Shown piece after piece: positions 37,094 to 50,293 of a stretch of 64,000 nt of DNA. The notes under the pieces were generated by a model, which did no database searches, was not told the origin of the DNA, and saw only the letters and a program-made list of their open reading frames with translations. The stretch's first letter is position 1. Each line of letters begins with the position of its first letter. The stretch spans positions 6,014,001-6,078,000 of the forward strand of contig JAJFZO010000889.1 of the NCBI GenBank assembly GCA_021397835.1. Direction: 5' to 3'. The stretch is from Moringa oleifera. Taxonomy: Eukaryota > Streptophyta > Magnoliopsida > Brassicales > Moringaceae. Made by a program: the position numbers and the translations under genes.

Positions 37094-40022
37094 ATGGGTT
37101 GTGTTGTTTCAAAGGAAGAAGAAGACGATGTTGTGTCTCTGTGCAAGGAGAGGACGCGTCTCCTGAAACTGGCTGTAGACCGGAGGTATGCATTTGCTGA
37201 TGCTCAGTCGAAGTATAATCAATCCCTCTATGCCATAGCAGCGGCTATAAGGTTATTTGTAGCTAGACATTCCTCTGCTTCTTCCCCTTTCCTCATCACT
37301 TTCCCTTCTTCTTCCTCTGAGCCCACTGAGAACCTGGTTAGCAACCCACAATTCCTTCAACAGAGACCAAGCAAACCCATACATGAAGCCATTGCTTGCC
37401 AATCCTCTTATTCTACAGCTTGTTTGGAGAGAGAGAAACGAAAACAGCAAGAAACCCATGTTCGTAAAGAACAAGGTGATTTTGTTGAATCCCAGGAAGA
37501 TGAAGGAGAAGAAGAAGAAGAAGAAGAAGAAGAAGTTGCTTGTGAGCATTTTTACAGTGAAATGGCTCCACTCATTCCATCACCAAACAGGGAATTTAGA
37601 TGGGATTTCTTTAACCTGTTCAATCACGAGATAAGAACAGAGATAATCAGTGGGTTTGGTCAAGGCTCTGAGGAGAATGTGAGAGTGGCGAGGGAGGCGG
37701 ATGGAATTCCAGGGCTTGAAGAGGATGGAGAGCAACCCATGGCCGAGAGCAAAGTTGAGACCGTAAAAAATGGGAATGTGGGCCATGAGAAGAGTGAAGT
37801 CTCTGATGCGAGAAGGGAAGATGAAGCTAATGCAAGCCAAAGAGAGAATATGGGTTTCAAAATGGTTGATTCACCAAAAGATGGCAGGGAACTGTTGGAA
37901 GCATTGAAGGATGTTGAGGACCATTTCACTAGGGCTTATGAGTCTGGTTTGGATGTTTCCAGGATGTTAGAAACCAGTAGAGTTCAATCGCAGTCTGGTT
38001 TTGAGGAAATTAAAGGTGAGTATTTTCTCTTTGCCTTGTTCCTTCTATCTCAGGCCTTTGCTTGCTGGTTCTATTTGCCTGCAGCAATTTTCCTGTATGT
38101 ATGTGGTCTTGGGTCTGTATTGTTTTGGAAACACAGCCCTGTTTGTCCTCCGACAGCTCCAATTATGCAGCCATGTTTTCAATCTTGCTGGATTTCTTAT
38201 GTATAGTTCTTGTTATATGTTGAGAAACATTATCTAAAACTTCCCAAGAAACCTCAAGCCATACTACTTCTTGCAGAACTCAACAAGCTTTCTTCTCTGA
38301 TTAAAATTTAGTTTACTTGAAGATGTTCAAATTCCTGCCCTGCATTAGTTCATTCAACTATTTACATGGAATTTGTGCAGAGACCTCAAGCAAACTTATC
38401 CGGTCACTTACATGGTCCCGAACTGCCTCATCCCGGTCTTCCTCTTGTAAAAGTCTCCTTACTTCTAGTTCCCATAGCTCTTCTTCGTGGACAGATTTCA
38501 GGAATGATCTGTTTGATGACTATGGAGGAATGGAATCTGGGAGTCATTCTCTAACACTAGGAAGGTTGTATGCTTGGGAGAAGAAACTCTATGAAGAAGT
38601 CAAGGTAATAATCCATTCAATTCCATCTCCAGCAGTTAGTATGCACAGTGGATCTTGATGATTCTGACTTCCTGTTTCACACTTAAACATGTTTGCATGA
38701 CATGATATTTTGGATGTATGGCCAATTCTCAATAAGCCAATACACCTCAAGGGACTTCATTTTCTGGGGACTGATTGAATTTGGTTTCTGATGAACTTCC
38801 AATTCCTAATGCATGAGATACATTAAACATTGCATCAATTTTCAAGGTTTAAATGTTATCCCCATTTGCAGACTGGAGAAGAAACCAGGAAAACTTACTT
38901 ACGAAAGTGCTCCCTGTTGAAGAAAAAGGATGCTAAAGGAGATGGCTTATGGCCTGGGGGCAAGACCAGAGCTGAAGCGAGAGACTTACATACCAGGATC
39001 TCTGTTGTGCTACGGAGAGTGGAATCGATCTCCGAAAGAATTCAGAAACTAAGAGATGAAGAGTTGCAGCCACAACTTGTTGAGCTGCTACATGGGTAAG
39101 AAAGTAGATGATGAAAAGTTGTTGCTAGTACTTAATCTGACTGCAGTGTTTAATTTGGTTGGGTGAATTCCTATTCTGCAGACTAATGAGAAACTGGAAG
39201 ATAATGTTGGAAACACATGAAACACAAAACCGAATCATGTTTGAAGTGACATCTTTCAGCTCTCCTGCTATAGGAAAGTTCTGCAATGATTCACACCGCC
39301 TTGCCACTCTTCAGATTGAAGCAGAACTTCATAATTGGCGTGACAGCTTCATGGCATATGTTTCTACCCAGAAGGCATATGTTGAAGCTCTAGCTGGTTG
39401 GCTGTCTAAATTTATTGCCCCTGAATTTCAATTCTATTCCATGGGCAGGTCTTCACTGCCAGAATCTAGAGTCCATGGCCTCCCACTACTAGTAACTTGC
39501 CATGATTGGTTAGCTTTCGTTGAGAAGTTGCCAGACAAGGCTGCGAAAGGTGCCATGAAAAGCTTTGGGAAGGATATCCATGCATTGTGGACTCAGCAAG
39601 GGGAGGAGCAACAACAGAAGAGGAAGGTTGATGGACTTGCCAAAGAACTTGAGAGGAAGGTTTTGGCATTCCAGAGGGCAGAGAACAAGATTCTTCAATC
39701 AAAGATTTCTGATGAAGGACCTGACGAAAATGCCTGGAATAGGATTCAGTACTTGGCAGACAGAAAAAGTCAGTTGGATCTGTTTAGGAAGAGGATAGAT
39801 GCAGAGAAAGCAAAGCACCAAACTAGCATGCAAGAGACCCAGCAAATCATGGTGAAAGGATTTCAGGTGGGACTTTCTTCAGTTTTCCTGTACTTGGCTG
39901 AGTTTTCAAAGGCTTCTGCACAAATGTATGCCAAACTTGTGACATACAGTGAAAACAGCAGGACAACAGATTCAAACAATGGTAACCCATCGTACATGGA
40001 AGATATCTGCTCTCATTACTGA
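37094..40022 (+). CDS. DUF630/DUF632 protein (NRG2/REL2-like), N-myristoylation site
   Basis: Four exons (37094-38015, 38381-38604, 38872-39095, 39182-40022) give 736 residues. The start MGCVVSKEEEDDVV is the DUF630 N-terminus, with Gly2 and Cys3 suited to myristoylation and palmitoylation; this decides the start over an upstream in-frame Met at 37055. DUF630 covers about 1-60. A Ser-rich and acidic linker follows, with a Glu run (GAA repeat, 37500-37535). DUF632 begins near 270 (ELLEALKDVEDHFTRAYESG) and continues through LGRLYAWEKKLYEEVK, KTRAEARDLHTRISVVLRRV and LMRNWKIMLETH to about 580, with coiled-coil character afterwards. Relatives are Arabidopsis NRG2, which acts in nitrate signalling, and rice REL2, which affects leaf rolling. 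The biochemical activity of the family is not settled. Location is probably membrane and/or nucleus, inferred from the lipidation signal and relatives. Confidence 0.9.
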
Positions 40023-40593
40023 AGTCGAAGTGATAATTTGTGAAACTAGTGGAAACCAGCAAAGAGTTTACTGGATTTAGGCTTTTTCATCCTGGAATTC
40101 TCAGAGGTATATACAAGTTTTATACTAAGTTTATGTCAAGGCAGCAAATATCTATGAAAGGCTGTTGTAGTTGTAGTTACCAACATTTAACCCAAAACTT
40201 CTTGCATGTTGAGTAGTTTCAGATACCTGTAGAGGCTTAGTTTTTGGAGTATATACTGCTTAGTTATTTGTATGTTTAGCCTAATGTTAAACTTTCTTGA
40301 TTAGCATTCATGAGTTCCTCGTCAACAAATGTTATATAACTTGTTGAAAGATCATGAATGATGACTACCCAGATGATAGACACTCTTTCTTTAACTAAAG
40401 ATAGAACAGTTCAACATACTAATTGACTCATACAGAATTAAGCAAGCCTTAGAGCTTCACACCAAAAGCAGAGAGCTTTAAAGCATCCATGGATCATGTT
40501 CTTTCCCCGGTTCAGAGCAATTCACACCAAGTATGTCAAAAAAAAATGATAATAAATGTGAAGGTACTTCACTAACAACATATAAGCCTGGGA
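40023..40593. other. Spacer between convergent genes
   Basis: Both the DUF630/DUF632 gene (+) and the receptor-like kinase (-) end here, so it should hold two 3' UTRs. No open frame or structured element stands out. Confidence 0.5.
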
Positions 40594-42591
40594 TCAACTG
40601 GTCTCTTCTCCATTTTTATCCTCCTTTATTCCTCTCATATTGCTTTTATCAACTTCAAAGCTAATGCTGCAAGCCTCTAGACACCTTAAGTTTGTACTTC
40701 GAAAAGAAACACTATCCATCTCAACTAGAAACCTTTGAAATCGGACTTCATCTACGCTCACAAAGCTAAGAGAATTATGGTATTCCATTGATCTACTATG
40801 CCCTTGTTCCATGGATTCGAAAGAACCATCTGTCAGTCTTTTGGTACTCATGGAAGGGTGTTTGTTGATTAAGATGTCAGCTGAACAAAGGGCTTCTACT
40901 AATTCTTGCCACACTTGAGTCATCGTAGGACGGTCTCTGGGCGTATTTGCTACACATCTTAGAGCAAGTTGTGCCATCTTTAGCATCAATTCCATGGTAC
41001 ATGGCTCCATTAAAAGGTTAGCATCTAAGACTTCTCCCACGTTACCCTCCTCTACACAAGGCCTTACCTGCATTTCAACAGCAGCAACCATTCCATGTCA
41101 CCAAGTCACTAAGATCTTCCAATTCTATCAATAATCTGATTAGGTACTGCTTACCCAGTCAATGATATGACAATTAGATTGGTTTCTGGTTATATCAACT
41201 GCAGGCCTAGCAGCAACAAGTTGCAAGAGTATAACCCCAAAGCTGTAAACGTCACTAAGAGGACTCAAATGTAAGCTTGAACAGTATGCAGGGTCAAGGT
41301 ATCCTGGTGTCCCTTTGATCTGGGTACTGACATGTGACCGATCGCCCACTGGTCCGAGCTTCACAAGGCCAAAATCTGAAACCTTTGCTTCAAAACCATC
41401 TCCGATCAATATGTTGCTAGGCTTTATATCTCGGTGAATTATGCCAGGCTTGACTCCATCATGCAAATGAGCAATGCCTGTAAGATTTTCAAGCAACTTC
41501 ATAAGCAATGTTTAAGTATCACTTTATGCCTGTTATCACTGGAGAGAACCAAACCTTTAGCAGCTCCAATAGCTATGGTTACCCTTTGCCTCCAAGTTAA
41601 GCTCCTCCGTCCTCTCCCTACATTTGGAAGGTTGACAGTGAAGAGTACTCTTGCAACTTTGTGTATTTTATGAAACAATGTAACGAGAGAGAGCTTACCC
41701 ATTATGTACTCAAGGAGGGAACCATGGGGTACATATTCATAAACCAATACTTTGGCCCCTTTTGCTCCTGTTCAAACATTTTTGTGCAATGAGGATATGA
41801 TTGATTAAGCAGTTGGCTTGCAGGGTATGATGATCACATACCAGGTTCTTCGCAAAATCCCACCAAGCTTACAAGGTTTCTGTGTCTAACTTGTGCCAGT
41901 AACCTCACTTCTGTTGTATTCAAGAAGTTGACAAACACAAATCAATTACCCAGAAAATAGAATCAATTTCTTCAGCATTTCATGCAGATTGAAGCTTACC
42001 ATTTCTGAATTCTTCTACGCTCTCATATGCACCAGCATGGGCTCTCTTGATGGCTAGTACTGTTCCTTCTACGTCAAAAGTTCCTTTGTAGACTTTCCCA
42101 AATGCACCAAAACCCAACAAGCACTCTTCACTGAAATTCTTGGTGGCCCTCTCTACCTCCCACAACTGGAACCTTCTCAACTTTAATCTCTCAGCTTTCA
42201 GGCTCCCTGTTTGCTTATCATCCCCAACCATAATCAGTCAGTAGAATATAGAATGTTTACATTTATGTTTAGTGAGACAGAAACTATGACTTAATTAGCA
42301 CAATAATTAATTTCATGTATAGTTCCGGACGTTTCAAGACGTGAATTGCAGAGGCTAACCTTTACGAGCATGCCGTTGTCTGAGGAATGGAAAGAGTTTT
42401 CTCTTGAAAAAGAAGAAGAAGGAGACAACCATCAAGAACGTTAAAACACAAATGAGAAGTACTCCCCATATATGTTCATGCCAGTGAGCTTGATCAGAGT
42501 TTCGGGTTGACATGGGAGACAGTTTGGCTGATGCTGGTGATCCTGCAAGAAGCCGAACACCCTTTGCCATCTTTACTTCAAAGTACATCAT
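40594..42591 (-). CDS. Receptor-like kinase with very short extracellular part
   Basis: Seven exons fit in phase (42591-42360, 42206-42000, 41910-41842, 41767-41699, 41617-41555, 41477-41155, 41067-40594), giving 478 residues. The N-terminal 40 residues have no signal peptide or ectodomain motif. A membrane segment covers about 41-62 and is followed by a basic stop-transfer (KRK). The kinase domain has the Gly loop [10 protein letters not shown], the catalytic Lys in VLAIKRA, the HRD loop [16 protein letters not shown], and [10 protein letters not shown] in the activation segment, so it should be an active Ser/Thr kinase. A 110-residue Ser-rich tail follows. The family was recognised from the kinase sequence, but I cannot name the subfamily. 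An upstream exon with more extracellular sequence cannot be excluded. Exon 7 begins with GTAAGG, itself a good donor. Confidence 0.85.
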
Positions 42592-45386
42592 GGATTTCTT
42601 CGATCAGAACAATGTAGAAAATTAAACTTCTCATTGATCTCTAGCTAGATTTTCTGAATTTCTTTAATGACTACTTCACGTATTCTTCTGCTGTCTTTGC
42701 ATGGAATTCATTGATTGAGTTGACAGCGACAGTGAGAGAGAATCTATAACAGCCAGACAAGAGTTAAGCCACAAAAGACTGATCCATAGCCGGCAGGCCA
42801 TATTTTCAATTGCAAAAACTTATTACTTGTATTCAAGACGTTCCAGAGCTCCGCACGAGGACTTGGTCTTCTCACGGGACGGCATGTAAGGCCGAAGAGA
42901 CAGAGTCAAGTATGCTTACGTGCTGTCTGCATGCGCCCCATGCTCCATTATTGACCAAGGAAACGCAGAGACTCCATGGCTCTTTAAGAGAACACCTAAC
43001 AGCAATTAAGGATCCAGTCCTTGGATCATACCCCTTTGCTTGGCCTTGGTTATTCATGGCTGAGTTCATGGATAAGGACCAGCTGGGTTGAAAAATGCTC
43101 CTGTGGAAGAGTATGCTCTAATTCATTGCCGTGTTAATTAACTTCCTGCAAGATATTGGCTATTAATTAAAGAATGAAGACAAGAATCCATAGAATATAT
43201 AAAGTACGGTACATGTTAATAGAGAGGCCACGGACCAAGCTAACCCGGCTAAATAATTTTTTGCTGGTGGGGATTGATGGCAACTTGGTGTGAAATGTCT
43301 TTGCTATTGTTCTGATCTGTTGATTGATGTCGTAATCACATAATTAACCTTGATTTTGCAATGTTTAGTGGATGTCAACATGTTCTTATCTCTTACAGCT
43401 TCTTGGGTAAATATGATTAAGCATCTGCTCGATTACAAGAAAAAAAATACAAAAATATACACGACATAAACATAAATATGATTAATAACATATAAAAAAA
43501 CAGTTAGATTTCACATCATTCAAAAATTGTATAACTAATTCAAACTATGTGAAAGCATAACATTCAAAAATAAAATTTTAATTTAAGATTTAAAGTGAAT
43601 TATATTCATAACATAAAATGAATCAAAATGACAAAATAATAATATTTATAAAATAATTAAAAATTAAACATCATTAATATTATCTAAGACCATTTAATCG
43701 GGAAACCCAACATGTGAGAAGTTCACATGAATAACGTTTATGCTTTTCTACAAAAAGAAAACGAAAAGGTAAGTGATGTTATAAAGCAGTAGATCTATGA
43801 AGTAGTAGGTCAAAAGGCACAAATAGATCTGCACGGATGAAAAGAAAACCACACAGGTATAATAGTAGGCACAAGCTAGCTAGCTCGTGTGGTGCAGAAG
43901 GCTTCAGAAGCGTTTACTTCGCCTCGAGAGGGAGAATCACATTAGCTCAGCTTTGAACTCGATCGAGCATCTTTATGATAAGGGTCCAAAAAGGGATCAA
44001 CATATTAATTCAGGAATACTTTGATTGGGCAGCCATTAAATTGAATCCTGTCTTTTTAGTTGAAAACTTCAAGCCTCAGTCTTCATTGTTGATCTACCAG
44101 ACTGGGGACCTGCAGGCCTCAGTGTTGCTTAATGGATTCTGTACTCCAAAACCAACATAAGGAAGTCATTGCTTGTACAATCCTTATCTTTCTACGCGCA
44201 GCCTGCAAAGCTAGCTTGGCCTGAGATTCGAATGCCATAGTTGCAGGCCATAGGCCATGGCAAGTTATTGTGGTTGGTGTGAATCGAGTGGCAGTGATTT
44301 TTAGTTTCATACCTGTGGTAGAGCCATAAGAGATGAAGTTTGTGATTGATGATTGTACTGTCTTGTTTCTTGGATGCCCATGTAGATGTTTTCCTCTGAT
44401 GCTTCAAGGCTTTTACTAGGGAAGATTTCTGGATTCAGGCTTGATGTTTTGCTGCTATACACAGAAGTAACCAAACAGTTTAGTTCTGTTAAGCTGATAT
44501 CAGGAGCTGAAATATTGCCCAAGTTCCTGAAATGGTATTCAAGAAGACTTTGGAGGCCTTGAAGGACTGGAGTATTCTCTGCAGAGTTACCAACAATGGA
44601 GGGTACAGATACTTTCTGTCAACAGTGTAATCATAGTTTAGAAGCGTGTCCTGATTGTTACCGTGTATATTCAAGTCTTCCTTCTCATTTTACCTTATAC
44701 ACCATGTGCAGCAAAATGTCAGACATGAGTAAACAAAGCCATGAATCTCAGCTTCCTTTCCCTGACGCTATTTATTGCAAGAATTTATACTACACAACTG
44801 TTTTTCCAATTTTCCAAAATGAAATGTGGCAACTACTAGCTCGCAAATGTCGTATCAGGAGTAAATTAAAGGAGCTTTAGCATCTGAGTAGATAAGATTC
44901 AGCTCTCACCCTATCTCTCTCTCTTTCTTATCTGTTGATGAGTTTATGCCCGTGCATTAATGGCAATAACAATGAAAAGAAATTTTGTATTTCTGAAAAT
45001 CTTATCGCCATGTCAAATCACTATCATACAAACGTCCCAAATCGATATTGCCAAAGCAGCAGTGCAGAGATGATAAATCACTCAAAAATAAGAACTTAGC
45101 ATTTGAATCCATTATTAGAACTCTATATATAGGACTTGCCGCATTTGGGGGATTTTGAATTTGGATTAACATCATCCAGGCATCTTTAAAATTAAGAAGC
45201 AGAAGAAACAGAGGTTGCATGGCAAGAGATGCAATGGTAACCATCATAGAACTCAAAATTTTTTATACATAAGGCTAATGCAGTACAGTGATACATCGTG
45301 TGACATGGCCATACTCAGAAAGTAAAGTCAAATACTATAAATAATCAAAGAACTCTTTTCTAATTTTGTAATTTACAAGAAAAACA
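42592..45386. other. Intergenic region holding one unexplained spliced frame
   Basis: The left part is the kinase promoter. The part at about 43430-43700 is strongly AT-rich. Plus-strand frames at 42810-43091 and 43975-44160 show no features. The possible minus-strand gene fragment at 44119-44615 is listed separately. The region from about 44900 is probably the 3' end of the RING gene. Confidence 0.4.
44119..44615 (-). other. Possible two-exon gene end of unknown type
   Basis: A frame of 101 codons runs from an acceptor-like CTGTTGACAG at 44616 to a donor ACAG|GTATGA at 44313. After a 110-base intron, a second exon 44202-44119 (28 codons with stop) follows from TTTGCAG in matching phase. The peptide includes NTPVLQGLQSLLEYHF, LGNISAPDISLTELN and AARRKIRIVQAM. 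I do not recognise the family. No start codon or clear first exon was found upstream before the RING gene. It may be the 3' end of a lineage-specific gene, a pseudogene, or chance. Confidence 0.3.
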
Positions 45387-46891
45387 TTACAGGTCCCTTC
45401 TGCATAATGGGCAAGATCCATGACCAAGGAGCCACTTGTCTATGCATGGTAGGTGAAACATGTGATGGCAGTGGGGCAAGCTTCTGACTGTTTCACCAAG
45501 CTGAAAGTCCTGCACACATATTTTCAAACTTTCATTCAGACGAAGCTTCTTGGCAATTAGTTGCATTTTCACAAATTCATGTGACAGAGAGAAAAAGAAG
45601 AGGAAAAGTGTGGCTAAACCTGAAGGCAAACTGAACAAGAGACTTTCTCGCCAGAAGCATCTACATTGTTATTGCTCGTGATTTTGATCTTTGGGATCTT
45701 CTCGACTGAATCTCCTGTCAATCCTTTTGCACCACCGGTGTCAAAGATGTTAGAGGCCTCTTCGAAAGTTGTTTCAGCAGCTCCCATCTGATGAAAACAA
45801 ACGGAAACTCAGTAAGCAAATTGCAATAAGTGGAGACAAGGCAGGCTGTTCTAGCAATATCAAACCATTGATATACCTGACTTTGCACTGCACTTAGCAT
45901 GGCTGGACCAATTCGTTCACGAACTAGTCTCCCACTTAGAAGACTGGCAATGACATCGATCTATAGAATTTGTAAGAAATCATGAATCAGTAACTAGAAT
46001 GTCTGGAAATCCAGTGAGCCTTGAACATCAAAATTTCCAATGAATCAAATTAGGAGCTGGGGACTTGTTTGTCTTGTCTCTCGCTCATTGAAACACAAGG
46101 GGAGGAATTAAATTTGCTCACCAAGTAGAGGAGGCATCCGAGGCCAGACTCATCAGATTGCCAGAGAACAAGAGATGACTCAAAGACTTCAATAGAGAAA
46201 ACAGCACCAGATATTGCCCCAACTGCAGCCCCTCGAACAAACCCACTCTCAGTTTCTTGGCCTATTAAGGCTCCAGTAAATGCCCCCAACAAAGTGCCAA
46301 CTGAAGACAAAGAACAAACAGTTCTCAGATAGGATAGCCTTTTGCATCCCTTTTTCTAAGGAACCAAACAAGATCACCCATAATTCTGGATGTGTGATCA
46401 ACATGAATACAGGAGAATAAAACTTGCACATGCCAGTTTGTCTATATGTGAAACCTTTCACATGACTACCATCCAACAAAGAAGTAATTCAAACTTATAT
46501 GGAACTCATGTCATACGTACAGCCTTAACATTTACATCAAGAAAGAAAAAAACTCAGAGAAACAGGGCAACCCTAAACCAGGTTGTGGTGAAACAAGCAT
46601 CAGAGAAGATAACAGATCGAGAACCAGAGGTCATTCAACCGATCGAGAAATATAATAACGGCAAGGAATTAAACAGATCATTCCAAATATGTTGAAAAGA
46701 AGAAGCCAAGCAATTGTAAAGAAGCGACAAAACCAACCTAAAGCAAAGAAGAAGGTTAAGATCGCAGAGAAAATGTTCCCAATTACTGCAGCAACAGCGA
46801 AATTGCAAGCATCTTTAACCCTTTCAACAAGATTACCAAACAAAGAAATCGAAGACAGACAAAAACGAGATGGGCACCCATAAGGCTCCAT
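45387..46891 (-). CDS. RING-H2 protein, NEP1-interacting-protein-like
   Basis: Five exons (46891-46738, 46300-46122, 45960-45877, 45787-45620, 45509-45387) give 235 residues. Hydrophobic Gly/Ala-rich segments at about 28-75 (including [21 protein letters not shown] and [15 protein letters not shown]) look like membrane helices. A RING-H2 finger closes the protein (about 190-232): CSVC, then HCHHMFH, PC and CPLC, giving the C3H2C3 pattern, with the Trp of DKWL expected in E2-binding RINGs. Relatives are Arabidopsis NIP1/NIP2, reported to sit in the thylakoid membrane and bind the phage-type RNA polymerase RPOTmp, and related E3 ligases. Ubiquitin ligase activity is inferred. The start follows the family ([10 protein letters not shown]); an upstream in-frame Met at 46948 is unlikely. 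Confidence 0.9.
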
Positions 46892-49800
46892 TTTGTGGTT
46901 GTCTACGAATAAGAAGTCTACCCAAAAGGGCTTCGTTGATCTGCACAAAAAAGTCTTGAACGGTCCTTAAATATAAAAGAGAAGGAAGATGGGCAATGCT
47001 TAGTCCCTAAGAGAAAGCTGCAACGAGACCAAGCAAATCAACCAACTCGCATTTAAAGCTTCATGTCTTTGATACAAAACGCTCTTTTACTCTCTCCCTC
47101 CACCGCTTTCGTCGAAATAGCAGTGTCTCTCTTGTGGATGAAAGAAAATCTGAGCTTCGACTTTAATTACATAACTTCATAAATAATCTCAACTTTTTCA
47201 TCGCAGGAAAAAAAAACAAAAAAGAGGACAAGAATCTTTGTCAAAGAGAGAGAGAGAGAAAAGAAGCTTCTTTTGACAAATCGCCTCGCTAGTGAGCGTG
47301 TAATCTGCCCACAGAATCTTGACGAAGTTTCCAAAATTCTAATTCACTGGTTTTTCATCGAGTGTGAGACTTTTCCGAGTATTAAAACTTTGGCTCGACT
47401 AGTAGGGATACCATACGACCTAGTAGTTTTTTCTTTCTTCTGTCATCAAGGAGAAAGATGATGTTGTTGTTGTGTTAATTTCAGAATGTACGGAATCAAT
47501 TTGGTTGGCCAAAAGCGGGACCCGATATTTCGGTCATGCATCCGACGCCTGATTATCAAACACGTGGAATGCATCCATTGCAGTACCGGACAGGAGAGGA
47601 TCACGAGGGCGGTCAAGAACTTCTGTTTGTGATTCCACGTGGACCCCATGCATTCTGTCTTTCTCAAGCGTGGATCAGCTGCTCTCAAACATTATACTCC
47701 TTATTTTACTACTTCCTCTAATATAATAAAAGAAATAATTGTTTTTTTAAAATTTATTATTTTATTTTTATGTTAATATATTAAATTATATTTTTTTAAA
47801 ACAAAACTCATTGCAGATTAAATTAATAAAGAATCTTAGTTCGTATCAAATATTGTCACCATATTCTCTTAATTAGTACTTTACTCAAATGGGCATCTGG
47901 CTTGGAAGATTCGTTTCTTATTTATTACGGAAAATTTTATTAACCATAAGAAATTTAATAGATAATTAAAGAAAATAAAAAAGAGATTAGATAAGCTTCC
48001 ATGAATTAATCATTTGGTATTTTCATCCCATTGATGGAAAACTTCAAATCACACAATTTTTATGACTTAGGATAATGATGTCGTAGAGAAATTACCAAGC
48101 CATGTCACGTGCTTATTACCTACAATCCAGGGAATTTAGCATAAAAGCCAAGAATTCCAAACATTTCTAAATTTTCTCATGCTTTCTCGAGAAAAAAAAA
48201 AGATTTCTAGAGAAAATAGCCGATGGGTCGGGTGTCAATGTCATGAATGCTAATCCACATCTATGTTGTTCCTTGAAGCTAAAGAGACCAAATTAATTAA
48301 TCTTCAACTTGTTTTCTACTGTGTGTTAGATAAACTGGTCAGTGCCATTACATAAAGATTTGCTTGACTTTTTGCCCATCAAGCTGACAGGAAGTGAGAA
48401 AATATCTTAATTTAACAACCAAGATTTTGTTATGTCATTAAATAATTATAAAAATTAAGCAAATTGCTTTTTATTTACCTAAGATTTTTTATAATTTTTA
48501 TTGGTGGGTAAGCCGAACAATGACCCACTATCTCTTTGTTGCATTTATTTTTTATGCAAATTCAATACGCCATCGACTCCGATTAGTAATTTAGGTCATC
48601 ACTAAGAAAAATGTACCAATCATGAAGTGAAACTTGGTACCCACTTAATGAACATTTATCCCTAAGAACATTAATATCACTCAATCCCCTGTTGTGGATT
48701 TGAAAGGAAGCTAACACTTAGAAAATAATATCTACGAATTTGGTAGAATATTTCGGTTGGGTAAAGAGATTTGAGTAGATAATAAGTAAAGCGACGTTTA
48801 ATTCATAAAATTTTATTTGGTGTCAAGTATTTTTTAGAAAGATACGGTGATACCATTCTTTTGATTTTTGTCGCATGGTATTTTATAAAGTATGGTATGA
48901 ACATTTAATTCATACCATAATTCATAAAATTTTTTATTATCGAGTGTAGTCAATATAAAATTTAGTAACTTTTTAAAGTATATTATTTTAAAATATTATA
49001 ATATAAAGTTTTAATATTTATATTTTATTAATATTTTTTAAAAAATATAAAATTAAAAATAAAATTATAACAATTAAAATTTTAAATAAATTAATATATA
49101 TTATGGCAAAGTCAAACCAAAATAAATATCATAAATGCCAATTGAAGATGTAACACCACATGGAATTGAATTTAAAGTTCTAAAAGGAAAATTGATAAAA
49201 GCAAGTCTTTTATACTATTCCATGCATGCGACTTCTTGGCCTTGTTGATTAGGAAATTGAAGAAGGAAAAGTAAATGAAGCAGACATTGTTATATGCTTC
49301 AAAAGTGACATAATTTGATTCATGATGAATTTTTAATGTAGTTTCATAAATTGCAAATTATTTTTTGGTGTAGTGGCACAATAAATTTAATAATTTTATT
49401 ATTTAATAAAAATTTAAAATTTAAATAACAGTATAAGAAGCTAAAAATCCAAAATTCACATGAAATGTAAGGTAGTTGAACAGTTAAATTTATATATATA
49501 TATTTAAAAAAATATTATTCTTTCCCTCGAAAAGAAAATAGCAAATGAGCCAATGGAGTCGCATATGCCACTCTAGATGTATATGAACTTTCAAAGAAAA
49601 GCATAGTGGAGAATTTATTATTTATTATTTAATTTAATTTTTAATGTGATATATGAATTTAGGATGGCATATTTATGGGGGACTAAGGCATGGGTTAGAG
49701 GCCATTGGCAGTCCCAGCGCCCATTATGTTTTGTAATTTTAAGGGTAAAATTATTTACAATTTATAATTATAATTTTAATTTGAAACTAAATTTTAATAT

Positions 49801-50266
49801 TCAAAAATAATAAATTAAATGTTAATTTATTAAATTAAATTAAATTTTTTAACAAATTTAAAATAAAAATATTTAAATAAAAATATTTAAATAAAAAATT
49901 AACTTCGTGAAATTTTATTTTTTATATTTTATGTAAATATATATTTTAAATTTTATATTAGTAAAAAATTTATGAAAATAACTCATGAATCCAAAACTAT
50001 TCAAAGTCAAGAAATGAACTTGATTGTAAAATTTTATTTGAAATTAATTTAAAAATATTTTAATAAATAAAATATTTATTATTATTTATTATTTTTAAAT
50101 TAAAATTTAATTTAAATCAAATTATTAGATGGTAATTTAATTTTTTAATTTTTAAATATTAAAATTAAATGCAATGCAAAACATAATTTTAAAGTTTAAA
50201 TAACTTTCATTTTAATTTCATGTTGTTATTAAAATATATATTTTTGAAAAGGCAATAACAGTTTGA

Positions 50267-50293
50267 TGGGCCTGAGAGCCCAATTGCAGCCCA
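50267..50293 (+). promoter_or_regulatory. Three site II motifs upstream of aconitase
   Basis: TGGGCC at 50267-50272 and AGCCCA at 50277-50282 and 50288-50293 lie within 27 bases, about 420 bases before the start codon. Site II clusters are common in promoters of respiratory and other energy genes in plants, consistent with aconitase. Motif evidence only. Confidence 0.5.

Noticed and set aside
37253..37549. Minus-strand frame with a poly-Phe stretch
   Set aside because: The Phe run is the complement of the GAA (Glu) repeat in the DUF630/DUF632 gene.
42810..43091. 93-codon plus-strand frame upstream of the kinase
   Set aside because: It has no domain, no splice signals and no clear leader, and lies in the kinase promoter.
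47720..50240. Possible transposon in the AT-rich block
   Set aside because: Only short A/T repeats are visible; there are no terminal repeats, target duplications or transposon protein remnants.
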